Shown here in pieces: positions 32,594 to 41,931 of a DNA stretch of 64,000 bases. The DNA comes from Treponema bryantii (GTDB lineage: Bacteria; Spirochaetota; Spirochaetia; Treponematales; Treponemataceae). Position numbers and translations under genes: made by a program. The notes under the pieces were generated by a model. That model saw nothing but the letters and a program-made list of their open reading frames with translations. It ran no database searches and was not told the origin of the DNA. How positions within the stretch are numbered: the first letter of the stretch is position 1; every line of letters begins with the position of its first letter. The DNA lies in contig SUWN01000001.1 in assembly GCA_015061465.1 (NCBI GenBank), positions 1 to 64,000 on the forward strand. The letters run 5' to 3'.

Positions 32594-33466
32594 ATGGCGA
32601 CTTCAAATACAAATAAAAAAACTCCGGGAATTTCATATTGGTCTAAAGATAAATGTATCTGTCCTGTATGTAAAAAATCTTTTGAAAAAGAAATTATGCG
32701 TAGTGGAAACGGGCGTATGATTGCCGGTGGATTATCTGATGAATTACACAGAACTTTTGAGCCATCAGCAAAATATGGCGTGATTTATCCTTTAATTTAC
32801 GAAATTGGTGCGTGTCCTCATTGCTATTCTGCATTTTTCTGGAATGATTTTAAAGATATAAAAAGCAACGATGTAATAGACAAATTATTCCGCGAGATTG
32901 ATAAAAGACGTGAAGCTGTAGAAAATATTTTTCCATATTTTGACTTAAAAAACGAACGTAAACTTTTTGATGGTGCCGCAATGTACTATCTTGCACTTTT
33001 AAGTTATGAATGTGTCGGGCCTGAGTTAATTCCAACTCTAAAAAAAGCAATTATTTCTCTTAGACTTGCTTGGCTTTGTACATACATCGATAAAAGATGT
33101 AGCGGTTACAATTACGATTATATTGCACAAGTTTTTTATAGAAAATCTTTGTTCTTCTACCAACAGGCTGTCATTAATGAAACTACACGTACTGAAAAAA
33201 GTTCCACATTGTCTAATATGGGACCTGATATGGATAAAAATTACGGTTGGGACGGTGTTATTTATTTATGCGGTTTGCTTGAATATAAATATGGACAAAG
33301 AGAAGATACCCAACTTAGATTAAAAAAATTAAGTGAATCTAAAACCGCAATTGCGCGTATTTTTGGTTTGGGAAAATCTTCTAAAAATAAACCTGGTCCA
33401 CTTTTGGAACATGCCCGTGAATTGTATGATAATCTTTCTAAAGAACTAAAGGATGATGACTTTTAA
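32594..33466 (+). CDS. DUF2225-family protein
   Basis: 290 aa with TTGGAGGATAAGC upstream. An N-terminal zinc-ribbon-like segment has CPVCKKSF and a second pair CPHC (~residues 18-22 and 76-79), matching DUF2225. The rest is helical. No enzymatic function is known for the family. It sits in the dxs-truA operon, 10 bp before truA. Confidence 0.8.
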   Translation: MATSNTNKKTPGISYWSKDKCICPVCKKSFEKEIMRSGNGRMIAGGLSDELHRTFEPSAKYGVIYPLIYEIGACPHCYSAFFWNDFKDIKSNDVIDKLFREIDKRREAVENIFPYFDLKNERKLFDGAAMYYLALLSYECVGPELIPTLKKAIISLRLAWLCTYIDKRCSGYNYDYIAQVFYRKSLFFYQQAVINETTRTEKSSTLSNMGPDMDKNYGWDGVIYLCGLLEYKYGQREDTQLRLKKLSESKTAIARIFGLGKSSKNKPGPLLEHARELYDNLSKELKDDDF

Positions 33467-33475
33467 TTAAAAATT

Positions 33476-34270
33476 ATGCGTAATATTTTATTAACAATTT
33501 CTTATGACGGAACTGATTTTTGTGGATGGCAACGTCAAGATGATAAATCTGGTGGTCAGGCGGAACGAACTGTACAAGGTGAACTAGAAAAAGCGTTAGA
33601 AAAACTTCATAAACAAAAAATTCTTCTTTACGGTTCTGGTCGTACAGATAGTGGAGTTCACGCGTTAGGACAAGCTGCAAACTTTTTTTCTCCAATCGAC
33701 TCAATTCCAACTTCAAATTATATTCGTGCTTTGAATTGTCTTTTGCCACAAGATATTAGAATTATGAATGCGGAAGAAAAATCCCCAGATTTTAACGCAA
33801 GATTTAGCGCAACAAGTCGCTCTTACAGATATTTTATTAGTTTTTCAGATTCTGTGCCTGCATCTTCTACCCGTTATGTATGGAATGTAAAAAATTATTC
33901 ACCAAATATAGAACGTCTAAATAAATATGCATCTTGTCTTCGCGGTGAAATTGATTGTGCTTCTTTTGCTGCAAGTGGCGATATGAGCCTTTCTACAAAC
34001 AGATTTTTGGATAACGCATATTTTTTTATGCAAAAAGATATTTTTGGAAACGACTTACTTGTTTTTGAAATTGAAGCAAACGCTTTTTTGTGGAAAATGG
34101 TCAGAACAATTACAGGAACTTTAATTAATCTTGATAAAACAAACGCTCCTGAAGATTCCATGCAAAAAATTCTTTTAGCAAAAGATAGAACAAAAGCTGG
34201 TGTTACAGCGCCTTCAACAGGACTTTTTTTATACAAGATAAATTTTGATGGAATTAGAAAACACGTATAA
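33476..34270 (+). CDS. truA: tRNA pseudouridine(38-40) synthase TruA
   Basis: 264 aa. YDGTDFCGWQRQ, catalytic-Asp motif GSGRTDSGVHALGQ (~57), FNARFSATSRSYRYFI and FLWKMVRTITGTLI identify TruA, which modifies positions 38-40 of tRNA anticodon arms. It ends 2 bp from the convergent priA stop and closes the dxs operon. Confidence 0.96.
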   Translation: MRNILLTISYDGTDFCGWQRQDDKSGGQAERTVQGELEKALEKLHKQKILLYGSGRTDSGVHALGQAANFFSPIDSIPTSNYIRALNCLLPQDIRIMNAEEKSPDFNARFSATSRSYRYFISFSDSVPASSTRYVWNVKNYSPNIERLNKYASCLRGEIDCASFAASGDMSLSTNRFLDNAYFFMQKDIFGNDLLVFEIEANAFLWKMVRTITGTLINLDKTNAPEDSMQKILLAKDRTKAGVTAPSTGLFLYKINFDGIRKHV

Positions 34271-34271
34271 T

Positions 34272-36296
34272 TTACAACAAACTTACAGGATCTGTGTCGT
34301 ATTCAATATAAACGTTTTGATTGTGTGTGTATTTTTCCAAAAGATTTCTTGCCATAGATAAAAGTGGAATAACACTTGTTCCTTTTAATAAAATCTGAAC
34401 TCTATAATTTTGAGAAATTTTTTCTATTGGACATTCTGCTGGACCTAAAATTTCTGCATTTTTTGGCGCTCCGTTTTGCAAAATCTTTTTTGCTTCCATT
34501 GCAGTTTCAAAAGCTAGATTTTTATTAAAACTTCTAAAAACAAGTCTAACTAATCTACTAAATGGCGGAAATTCCAAAAATTGTCTTTGTGTTAATTCAT
34601 AATCATAAAATTCTGTGATTTTGGAATTACACGCAAAGAAAATTGGTTCTCTTGCTGGATCGTAAGTTTGAACAATTACTTTTCCGTTTTTTAAATATCT
34701 ACCGGCACGCCCTGCAACTTGTGTAATTAATGCAAAAGTTCTTTCTCCTGCTCTAAAATCTGGCATATGTAAACCAGTGTCTGCTAAAATTACACCAGCT
34801 AATTGTAACTTTGGAAAATTCAAACCTTTTGCAACCATTTGAGTTCCAAGCATGATGTCGTATTTTCCGTTTTTGAATTCTTCTAGTTTTGTAAGTAATT
34901 CATCTTTACTAGAAAGCACATCAGTATCAAGACGAATTATTCTTGCATTTGGAAATTTTGCTTTAGTTTCCGCTTCTATAAATTCAGTTCCAAATCCTGC
35001 CGAACCAATATCTACAGAACCACATTCAGGACAACTTTCTGGTGGAATAATTGACCATCCACAATAATGACAACGCAATCTGTTATCTTTTTTATGATAG
35101 GTGAGTGGAACGGAACAATTTTTACATTTTAATTCAAAACCACATGTGTTACATCTAAAAAAGTGTGAAAATCCACGTCTATTCAAAAATAAAATAACTT
35201 GATGATTTTCTTCCAACGTTTTTTTGATTTCCTCTTCAAGCGGTTTTGAAATACACCCATCCATTTCGTAATGATTTAAATTTATGCAAGAAATTTGGGG
35301 CATTTCGCCACCAGATAATCGTTTGGATAATTTGTGCTGAATAATTGTGTTTTTTGTCATTCCAAACCATGCTTCTACACTTGGAGTCGCACTACCCATT
35401 ACAAGCGGAATTTGTAAAGTTGAACATCTATGCATTGCAACTTGTCTTGCGTGATAACGAGGCGTAGTTCCTGATTTATACGAACCATCGTGTTCTTCAT
35501 CAATAATTACAAGGCCTAAATCTGGAACTGGTGCAAAAATAGCACTTCTTGCTCCTACAATAACTCTTGCTTCTTTATGCATAATTCTGTGCCATTGAGT
35601 TAATCTTTGGCTTGGAGTTAATCCTGAATGAAGAATTGCCGCTGTATTTCCAAATCGTTCTGTAATTGACCTAGCGACTTGTCCAGTTAAACTGATTTCT
35701 GGAACTAAATAAATTACGCCTTTATTCATTGCAAGAGTTTTTTCTGCAAGTTGTAAAAATACTTCTGTTTTACCGCTTCCTGTTGGACCGTATAAATAAT
35801 GATATAAATTATTTTTGTAAGAAAAATTGTTGTTTTTGTCTTTTTGCCAATGTTCAATAATATGGTTTACACAATCCTTTTGCTCATCAGATAAAATTGT
35901 TTTTCCAATTTGTGTTAATTCATTTTCAAAAGAAAAACCACCCGCACTAGTTTCTCGACGTCCCGAAGGAATCATTGCAAAAATCGCTTCGCCCAATGTA
36001 CACAAATAATAGTGAGAAATCCATTTTGCAATTTCAATCAATTCTTTATCGAACAACGGTTCTTTATCAATAATTCGCTTAATCGGCCGGATTTTTGAAC
36101 TATCTACAGGACAACTTGGTGGAATAGAATCCAAAATATCAATGATGAAACCTGATGTTTTTCTGTTTCCAAACATGATTTCTGCACGTTTTCCAATCAT
36201 GGGAATTAATTCTGGTTTTTCATTTTCATCCGGACTATAAGAATATGTGAAAGGTTGGTTTACTGGAAGATTTAAAATGATTTGAAGATATTTCAC
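34272..36296 (-). CDS. priA: primosomal replication protein N' (PriA helicase)
   Basis: 674 aa. An N-terminal 3'-end-binding domain precedes Walker A YGPTGSGKTEVF (~169), DEEHDGSYKSGT and VMGSATPS. The zinc-binding insertion has paired Cys motifs (CNTCGFELKCKNC, CHYCGW, CPECGS), followed by GTQMVAKGLNFP and QVAGRAGR. It reloads the replisome at stalled forks. First gene from the left in the minus-strand block priA-udg-thiI. Confidence 0.96.
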   Translation of the reverse strand: MKYLQIILNLPVNQPFTYSYSPDENEKPELIPMIGKRAEIMFGNRKTSGFIIDILDSIPPSCPVDSSKIRPIKRIIDKEPLFDKELIEIAKWISHYYLCTLGEAIFAMIPSGRRETSAGGFSFENELTQIGKTILSDEQKDCVNHIIEHWQKDKNNNFSYKNNLYHYLYGPTGSGKTEVFLQLAEKTLAMNKGVIYLVPEISLTGQVARSITERFGNTAAILHSGLTPSQRLTQWHRIMHKEARVIVGARSAIFAPVPDLGLVIIDEEHDGSYKSGTTPRYHARQVAMHRCSTLQIPLVMGSATPSVEAWFGMTKNTIIQHKLSKRLSGGEMPQISCINLNHYEMDGCISKPLEEEIKKTLEENHQVILFLNRRGFSHFFRCNTCGFELKCKNCSVPLTYHKKDNRLRCHYCGWSIIPPESCPECGSVDIGSAGFGTEFIEAETKAKFPNARIIRLDTDVLSSKDELLTKLEEFKNGKYDIMLGTQMVAKGLNFPKLQLAGVILADTGLHMPDFRAGERTFALITQVAGRAGRYLKNGKVIVQTYDPAREPIFFACNSKITEFYDYELTQRQFLEFPPFSRLVRLVFRSFNKNLAFETAMEAKKILQNGAPKNAEILGPAECPIEKISQNYRVQILLKGTSVIPLLSMARNLLEKYTHNQNVYIEYDTDPVSLL

Positions 36297-36311
36297 AGCA
36301 ACTTCCTCAAA

Positions 36312-37067
36312 TTAAAGCGGATTTTTAAAATTTGTAGCGTAATCTGGCGCCAATTCCAAAAGTTTTGTTTTGAATAACTTTAAATCTTCCCAAGCTGGAC
36401 GTTTTAATTCTTCATTTCTTAAAAGCGCACTTGGATGGTAAGTTACCATAAGCGGAATGTCGTTATATTCAAAAAAGTTTCCGCGTAATTTTCCAAGAGC
36501 TTCTTCTGTATTCAATAATTTATGCGAAGAAATTCGCCCCAAACACAAAATCATTTTTGGTTTTAAACAATGAATTTGAGCATCTAAAAAAGAAATACAA
36601 GCCGCTTGTTCGTCAGGATAAGGATCTCTATTTTGTGGAGGGCGACATTTTACAATATTTGCAATAAAACAATTTGTGTTTCTTTCTAATTGAATTGCAG
36701 CAAGCATCCTGTCAAGTAAAATTCCTGCTTTTCCAACAAACGGTTTGCCTTGCGCATCTTCTTCAGCTCCCGGACCTTCGCCAATTACCATAACGTAAGG
36801 ATTTTTTACGCCCATTCCAGGAACTACATTTGTTCGGGTTCTAGCCAATCCGCATCTAGTACAACGCGAAATCTTGGAAGCAATTTCTTCGATAGATATA
36901 CCTTTTTTTTCAGCAGTTTGAATATCAGAAATTACTTTTTGTTCTTCTGCCACATCATCTGTAAAAACAGGTTCTTCTCCCTTAAAAAATTCGGGGGTGT
37001 AACCATTTATATATTGAGAAGATGTTTTAATTAAATTGTAAAGAATCTTTTTTTCTTCTGCTTTCAT
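36312..37067 (-). CDS. family 4 uracil-DNA glycosylase
   Basis: 251 aa. CTRCGLARTRTNVVPG (two Fe-S cysteines), GEGPGAEEDAQGKPFVGKAG, NIVKCRPPQNRDP and HPSALLRN are the family 4 (thermophile-type, Fe-S) signature. The ~70 N-terminal residues are extra and charged. It removes uracil from DNA in base-excision repair. thiI starts 2 bp upstream, so the genes are co-transcribed. Confidence 0.92.
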   Translation of the reverse strand: MKAEEKKILYNLIKTSSQYINGYTPEFFKGEEPVFTDDVAEEQKVISDIQTAEKKGISIEEIASKISRCTRCGLARTRTNVVPGMGVKNPYVMVIGEGPGAEEDAQGKPFVGKAGILLDRMLAAIQLERNTNCFIANIVKCRPPQNRDPYPDEQAACISFLDAQIHCLKPKMILCLGRISSHKLLNTEEALGKLRGNFFEYNDIPLMVTYHPSALLRNEELKRPAWEDLKLFKTKLLELAPDYATNFKNPL

Positions 37068-37068
37068 T

Positions 37069-38244
37069 TTATTCCGAAATTTGTTCTACAGTTCCATCAA
37101 AATTGAATTTCTTAATCACCCTGTTTTTATAAGATTCTGTGATTAATTCATCAACTTGCATATTTTTGTAAATTTCTTCTGCATCACTAACTTTTCCGCG
37201 TAAAATTGGATGTTTTGGCGAGAACAAAACACAACAATCTTCGTAAGGCAAAATTGAAGTTTCATAAGTATCAATGAAATTTGCTGTTTGAATAATTTCT
37301 TCTTTATCTAATCCGCAAAGAGGACGCAAAAGTGGATATTCTGCAAAATGTTCTGTTACGCTCATATTTTCAATTGTTTGGCTTGCAACTTGTCCCAAAC
37401 TTTCGCCCGTAATAATACAACTTGCATGAACTCTGTGAGCCATCATATTTGCAACTTTCATCATACAAACTCTGAGCATTAAAGTAGACCACGCTTCAGG
37501 TGCTTTTTCTTTAATAACCATTTGAACATCTGTAAAAGGAATAATATTCAAATATGTTGAAATTCCGTAATAAGCCAATTTTTGTGCCAAATCTTCAACT
37601 TTCTTTTGTGCTTCTTCAGAAGTGTATGGATATGAGTGGAAATAACAACATTCAATTTTCATTCCGCGACGTAACATTCTGTATCCAGCAACAGGAGAAT
37701 CTAACCCGCCAGAAAGCAATAACAAACCTTTTCCGCTACAACCAACAGGCAAACCTCTACAACCGGTTTGTGAATCGCAATATACAAATGCCCGTTCTCT
37801 TACTTCGACAGTAATAATGCAATCTGGATTATGAACATCAACTTTCATTAAATCTTCAACAACACCAGCTGTTTCGCAACAAATTTCGTATGAATTAAGT
37901 GGAAATTGTTTAAACGACCGTCTTGCTTCAATCTTAAAAGTTTTGCATCCTTTTTCTGCTTGAATTTTTGCTTCTTCCAAAACCGCTTGTTTTATACTTT
38001 CAATTTCTCTTTCACAAACTCTTGTTTTTGCCCAACCTGTAATTCCCAAAAGATGATTTAATGTAAATTCAACAATTTCAAAATCTTCTTCTTTACAATC
38101 AATATACATTCTTCCTGCGTGAAGAGTAACTTGAACATCTTTGTCTTTTAAACAATCTTTTGTATTTTTTACCAACAATCTTTCAAATTCATGAAGATTT
38201 GAGCCTTTTAAAGTAAGTTCACCTAATTTTGCTAAATAAGTCAT
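37069..38244 (-). CDS. thiI: tRNA 4-thiouridine synthetase ThiI
   Basis: 391 aa. A ferredoxin-like/THUMP region (~1-165) is followed by the PP-loop ATPase GLLLLSGGLDSPVAGYRM (~174) and ITGESLGQVASQTIEN. The C-terminal rhodanese domain of E. coli ThiI is absent, as in the short Bacillus-type enzymes. The sulfur donor must therefore be a separate protein. Makes 4-thiouridine at tRNA position 8 and may supply sulfur for thiamine. Confidence 0.94.
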   Translation of the reverse strand: MTYLAKLGELTLKGSNLHEFERLLVKNTKDCLKDKDVQVTLHAGRMYIDCKEEDFEIVEFTLNHLLGITGWAKTRVCEREIESIKQAVLEEAKIQAEKGCKTFKIEARRSFKQFPLNSYEICCETAGVVEDLMKVDVHNPDCIITVEVRERAFVYCDSQTGCRGLPVGCSGKGLLLLSGGLDSPVAGYRMLRRGMKIECCYFHSYPYTSEEAQKKVEDLAQKLAYYGISTYLNIIPFTDVQMVIKEKAPEAWSTLMLRVCMMKVANMMAHRVHASCIITGESLGQVASQTIENMSVTEHFAEYPLLRPLCGLDKEEIIQTANFIDTYETSILPYEDCCVLFSPKHPILRGKVSDAEEIYKNMQVDELITESYKNRVIKKFNFDGTVEQISE

Positions 38245-38308
38245 ATTTTTATTTTAATGGATTTTTTTTATTCACTCAATATAACTTTTAGACGATATTA
38301 TTAATGAG

Positions 38309-39223
38309 GTGAAAAAAAATCTTTTTAAATTTTTAATATTTATTTTCTCAATTAATTTTTTGTGGTCGCAAGAAAAAATTCCTTTATCATTGCAAGGTGT
38401 GTGGGAAGCAAAAGATAGATTTGTTGTTTTTTACCAGCAAGATGAAGCTTCAAAGCCAGAAATTATAATTGTTTTAAAAGATTTTTATGGCTGGTATTAT
38501 GACCGCGCTTGTGAACCTGAAAATTTATCAAAAGAATTTAAAAAATCAATCAACTGTGCAACGCCACCTAAAAGTGAACATGTTTTTTACGACGTAAAAC
38601 AATCTACACAAAATCCTCAAACTTATTTACTTGAAATTGAATATTCTAAAAGCCAAAAAAATTACGTTCCATTTTGCGTGATTGATGAAAATTTGTATTT
38701 ACAATTTTGGACAAAAGTTCAGGAACAAAATCTTGAAAATGAAGAATTAATTCAAAAAACAAAAAATGGATTTTGGCAAGGAAACGTAATTTCACAAGGA
38801 ATTACAATTTGTCCACAAGAAACTCAGGAAAAATTAATAAGTTTTTACATCGATGAAAATAATTTATTTAAAATCAATTATTGGATTTGTGATATGGATT
38901 TTGATTCCAACAAAACAAGTTTTAATTTTCAAAATAAAGAATATTATGTTTCTAAACACATAATTTCTGCAAATAACATTTATACTTGTGCAGCAGGAAG
39001 AAGACGATTTGTCAGAAATATGCAAAAACCAGTAGAAGTTGATTTAGAAGATTTGTTATTTAATGAAGATTTTACAATTTGCGTAAAAGGGGAGCCTTAC
39101 CTAAAGCGAATTTTGGATAAAAGTGATGTTGAATATTTAATGAATCTTGTAAATAAAGAAAATTCCAAGAAAAGACCTAATCCGCCACCACTTTTTCCAG
39201 TAAAAGATTTAGTTATTGATTAA
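38309..39223 (+). CDS. secreted protein of unknown function
   Basis: 304 aa from a GTG start. The N-terminus KKNLFKFLIFIFSINFLWSQ is a signal peptide with probable cleavage after WS or Q; no lipobox. The mature part is Gln/Lys/Asn-rich with no recognised domain; GVWEAKDRFVVF near the start and a Pro-rich end (KRPNPPPLFPV) can be seen. Divergent from thiI and convergent with the next gene (11-bp overlap). Confidence 0.7.
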   Translation: MKKNLFKFLIFIFSINFLWSQEKIPLSLQGVWEAKDRFVVFYQQDEASKPEIIIVLKDFYGWYYDRACEPENLSKEFKKSINCATPPKSEHVFYDVKQSTQNPQTYLLEIEYSKSQKNYVPFCVIDENLYLQFWTKVQEQNLENEELIQKTKNGFWQGNVISQGITICPQETQEKLISFYIDENNLFKINYWICDMDFDSNKTSFNFQNKEYYVSKHIISANNIYTCAAGRRRFVRNMQKPVEVDLEDLLFNEDFTICVKGEPYLKRILDKSDVEYLMNLVNKENSKKRPNPPPLFPVKDLVID

Positions 39224-39809
39224 TTCTTTTTTCTTTTTTTTCCAAAATATCTCTTAATTTATGAAGTCTGTACAAATTGTATCTTAAAATCATTAAAGGC
39301 AAAATATTTAAAATTGCGTTTATAATACAAATTGGCATTCCAATTGACATTACCATAGGATAAGAAAAAGGCATGTAACACAAAAGAAGCAAAAATCCAA
39401 AAATTGCATCAGCAAGATGAATTACAGCTCCGTAGTTACATTCCAAAATAAAACGTTCTATATATTCACGGTTTTGAGGATCTTCAACTTTCTTTTTGCT
39501 AAAACTAGTGAACATCCCAAGTTCAAGAATTTTATCTTTCCATGCTTTTATAAAAAGCTTTTCGTAAAAAATTGTTTCTTTTTTAGAAACTTTATGAAAA
39601 TCAACTTTGTAATCATACCATTTATTTGGCATACACCAACGAATTAGAGTTGCAAAAACTCCGTCAATTGCAATTACACCGATTGTGCCAATAACACTAG
39701 CTGCCAAAATCCACCAGAAAGACAAATCTGCAAGATTTGCATTAAAAAAATAATTAAGCAAAATGATTGCAATATTACCGCCAAAAATAGAAACCATGTA
39801 AATTGTCAT
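39213..39809 (-). CDS. integral membrane protein, possibly CrtO-type acyltransferase
   Basis: 198 aa with four probable membrane helices (~5-22, 29-57, 128-145, 150-172). The cytoplasmic segment FYEKLFIKAWKDKILELG resembles the glycosyl-diaponeurosporenoate acyltransferase (CrtO) family, which is a low-confidence suggestion. It lies 30 bp downstream of a PlsC-type acyltransferase gene, so a lipid-modifying role is plausible. Confidence 0.6.
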   Translation of the reverse strand: MTIYMVSIFGGNIAIILLNYFFNANLADLSFWWILAASVIGTIGVIAIDGVFATLIRWCMPNKWYDYKVDFHKVSKKETIFYEKLFIKAWKDKILELGMFTSFSKKKVEDPQNREYIERFILECNYGAVIHLADAIFGFLLLLCYMPFSYPMVMSIGMPICIINAILNILPLMILRYNLYRLHKLRDILEKKEKRINQ

Positions 39810-39839
39810 TTTTTCTTAAACCTCTATATATTTTTTTAT

Positions 39840-40691
39840 TTATTTTGATTCTGGCAAATATTCAAGTGGAATCCCGTATGTTTTTTCATAAACTTCTTTC
39901 CACATTTCGTAGTTTTTATTTTTAAGCATTTCAATGTTGTCTTTTTTGTTTAAGTTGCTGTCTGGATAAATTGCTGGTAAAAAATGTAATGTGTATTCTT
40001 GAATATTAAATCCATCAGATCCAACAAATTCAGAATCATTCATTGTAATAAAAAGAGGAAGAATTGGAACATTATTTTCAACTGCAAATCTAAATGCTCC
40101 CGGAGTTAATGGACGAGGTTTTCTATAATTCCACCACATTCCTTGTTCAGCATAAATTAAAACTTTTTCGCCTCGTTTAAGCAAAACAGAAAGCGCGTGC
40201 ATAAATTTTTTCATTGTAGAAAAATTATGACTTAAAGGAAGAGTGTTACAATGTCTAAAGAAAAGTCCGTACAATCCCGGAAAAGAAGTAAAGTTTCCTT
40301 CACGAATTACTTTGTAAAGTTCAGTTTTGTGTGATAAAAGAAAATCTTCCAAAACTTTATGAATTGCAAAATTATCAAAAGCGTTAAAGTGATTACAAGT
40401 TAAAATTACGCCAGTTTCTTGAACTTTTTCAAAATTTTCGTAACCATTAACGCCTTTTATAATTAATTGATTATTTTCTATTAAGTTATCAATAAATCTT
40501 CTTGCTTTTGCATTTACAAATTTTGTAAGAATCTTGTTGATGAGTTTTTCGTTCAAATAATCAACTTGATTTGGCAGAAGAGGCTTTGTTGGAGGATCAT
40601 TTTCTACATCCTTAGAAAACCATCTTTTTCGTTCATATTCATCAATTCGTTCTAGAACTTCCAATCGGTCTTTTGCTTTTTCCACTGCCAT
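39840..40691 (-). CDS. 1-acyl-sn-glycerol-3-phosphate acyltransferase family protein
   Basis: 283 aa. The acyltransferase motif HxxxxD appears as NHFNAFDNF (~118), and the later substrate motif is IYAEQGMWW followed by RPLTPGAFRFAVENN and VPILPLFITM. There is no membrane helix. It would acylate lysophosphatidate or a related glycolipid. In a minus-strand cluster with the glycosyltransferase upstream and the membrane protein downstream. Confidence 0.85.
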   Translation of the reverse strand: MAVEKAKDRLEVLERIDEYERKRWFSKDVENDPPTKPLLPNQVDYLNEKLINKILTKFVNAKARRFIDNLIENNQLIIKGVNGYENFEKVQETGVILTCNHFNAFDNFAIHKVLEDFLLSHKTELYKVIREGNFTSFPGLYGLFFRHCNTLPLSHNFSTMKKFMHALSVLLKRGEKVLIYAEQGMWWNYRKPRPLTPGAFRFAVENNVPILPLFITMNDSEFVGSDGFNIQEYTLHFLPAIYPDSNLNKKDNIEMLKNKNYEMWKEVYEKTYGIPLEYLPESK

Positions 40692-40711
40692 AAAGTTGTC
40701 CTTAATTTGTT

Positions 40712-41656
40712 TTATTTTGAATTCAACCTATCCATCGAATTTTTATAATTGTTTGGATCGTTTGAATCTTTTATAGCTAAATCAAGCATTTTTTGATACA
40801 TGATTTCATCGCGTTTCTTTTCTTCATCAGAATAAGAAGCAAGCATTTCTTTTAATAAATTATGGAAACCTGTTTTTTCAGCATACTTCCAGAACTGTTC
40901 TTCGTATTTTATTCCAGTGTAATGCCAAGGTTTGTGATGAATCTTGTAGTGAATAATTTTTAATTCATCAGTAAAAGCAGGATTTTCAAAAGAAGTTTTG
41001 TTCCATCCTAAATCAAGATATTTGATATTGTTTTTACAAATAACATTTAAATAATCTTGGTCTTGAGTAAGAGCAAAAACGTATTCTTTACTCAAATCAA
41101 CAAATTGTTGTTCTATATTGTTTTCTCTGAATTTTTTAGCATTAATCAAAAGAATTCCAGCGTTAAAATATTTGTCTCTTTGAATATCAAGAGTTTTTTC
41201 TACATATTCACCAAAAGTATTTACAACCGCCATAACTTCTTCTGGAGCTGCGGCAACATATTTGTCCGAAATATCAGTGTTATAAAGTTTTGAAACATCA
41301 CCTAAAACAATAATATCACAATCTAAATAAAGAATTTTTTCGTATTGAGGGAAAAGTCTTGCAATAAAAAATCTATAATAAGTTTCTTTAGAATAATAAT
41401 CTCTCAAGTGGAAGATTTCTGACATTTTGTCTAATTCATCTTTCAAAGAAACAAATTCAATGCTAGAATTTTCTGTTTTTTCAATTAAAATCTGTTTTTT
41501 AAGTTTTTCATCTAAATCAGTTGTCAAAACAAAAATTTTGTAAAAATATTCCTTTGATGCATTGTCAAGCATCGAATTAATTGCAACTGCTAAAAAAGGC
41601 GCATAATTGTCATCTGTTGCAAAAAAAATCGGTATTTCTCTTTTTGTACTACACAT
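40712..41656 (-). CDS. family 8 glycosyltransferase
   Basis: 314 aa. IPIFFATDDNYAPFLAVAIN at the N-terminus, the metal-binding DxD in YLDCDIIVLGD (~102), FNAGILLINAKKFR and HYKIHHKPWHYTG are the GT8 signature (galactosyl/glucosyl transferases of lipopolysaccharide type). It is the first gene of the envelope cluster; the acceptor is unknown. Confidence 0.9.
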   Translation of the reverse strand: MCSTKREIPIFFATDDNYAPFLAVAINSMLDNASKEYFYKIFVLTTDLDEKLKKQILIEKTENSSIEFVSLKDELDKMSEIFHLRDYYSKETYYRFFIARLFPQYEKILYLDCDIIVLGDVSKLYNTDISDKYVAAAPEEVMAVVNTFGEYVEKTLDIQRDKYFNAGILLINAKKFRENNIEQQFVDLSKEYVFALTQDQDYLNVICKNNIKYLDLGWNKTSFENPAFTDELKIIHYKIHHKPWHYTGIKYEEQFWKYAEKTGFHNLLKEMLASYSDEEKKRDEIMYQKMLDLAIKDSNDPNNYKNSMDRLNSK

Positions 41657-41815
41657 AATTTAATAAGTTTAAAAAAAAAGAATATAAAAGTCAATATCAA
41701 CAATTTTGTCAAAATAAATAATAAGAAAATCACCTTATCTAAATAATTTTACTTGAAAGAAATGTATAGAACAAACTTAAAAAAAATGTTAAAATATAAT
41801 TTAGTTTAGAATTTT

Positions 41816-41900
41816 GGCGTGCCCTGTCTAAAGACAGGTCGGGCTCTTGCTACAAGTCCTCGCCATACGGCTGTGGGCTTTTCACAACGATCCCTCACGC
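41816..41900 (-). repeat. GC-rich structured dispersed repeat (short copy)
   Basis: On the minus strand it begins GCGTGAGGGATC, contains AAAAGCCC and GAGCCCGACC, a hairpin CTGTC-TTTA-GACAG, and ends GGGCACGCC. These blocks occur in the same order at 5163-5360. It lies between the glycosyltransferase and ileS. Confidence 0.7.
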
Positions 41901-41931
41901 GGAATTCATATAAAAATTAGAGGAATTATAA

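Noticed and set aside
41700-41931. T-box riboswitch upstream of ileS
   Set aside because: No T-box consensus or specifier/antiterminator arrangement is visible; the structured part is the dispersed GC-rich repeat.
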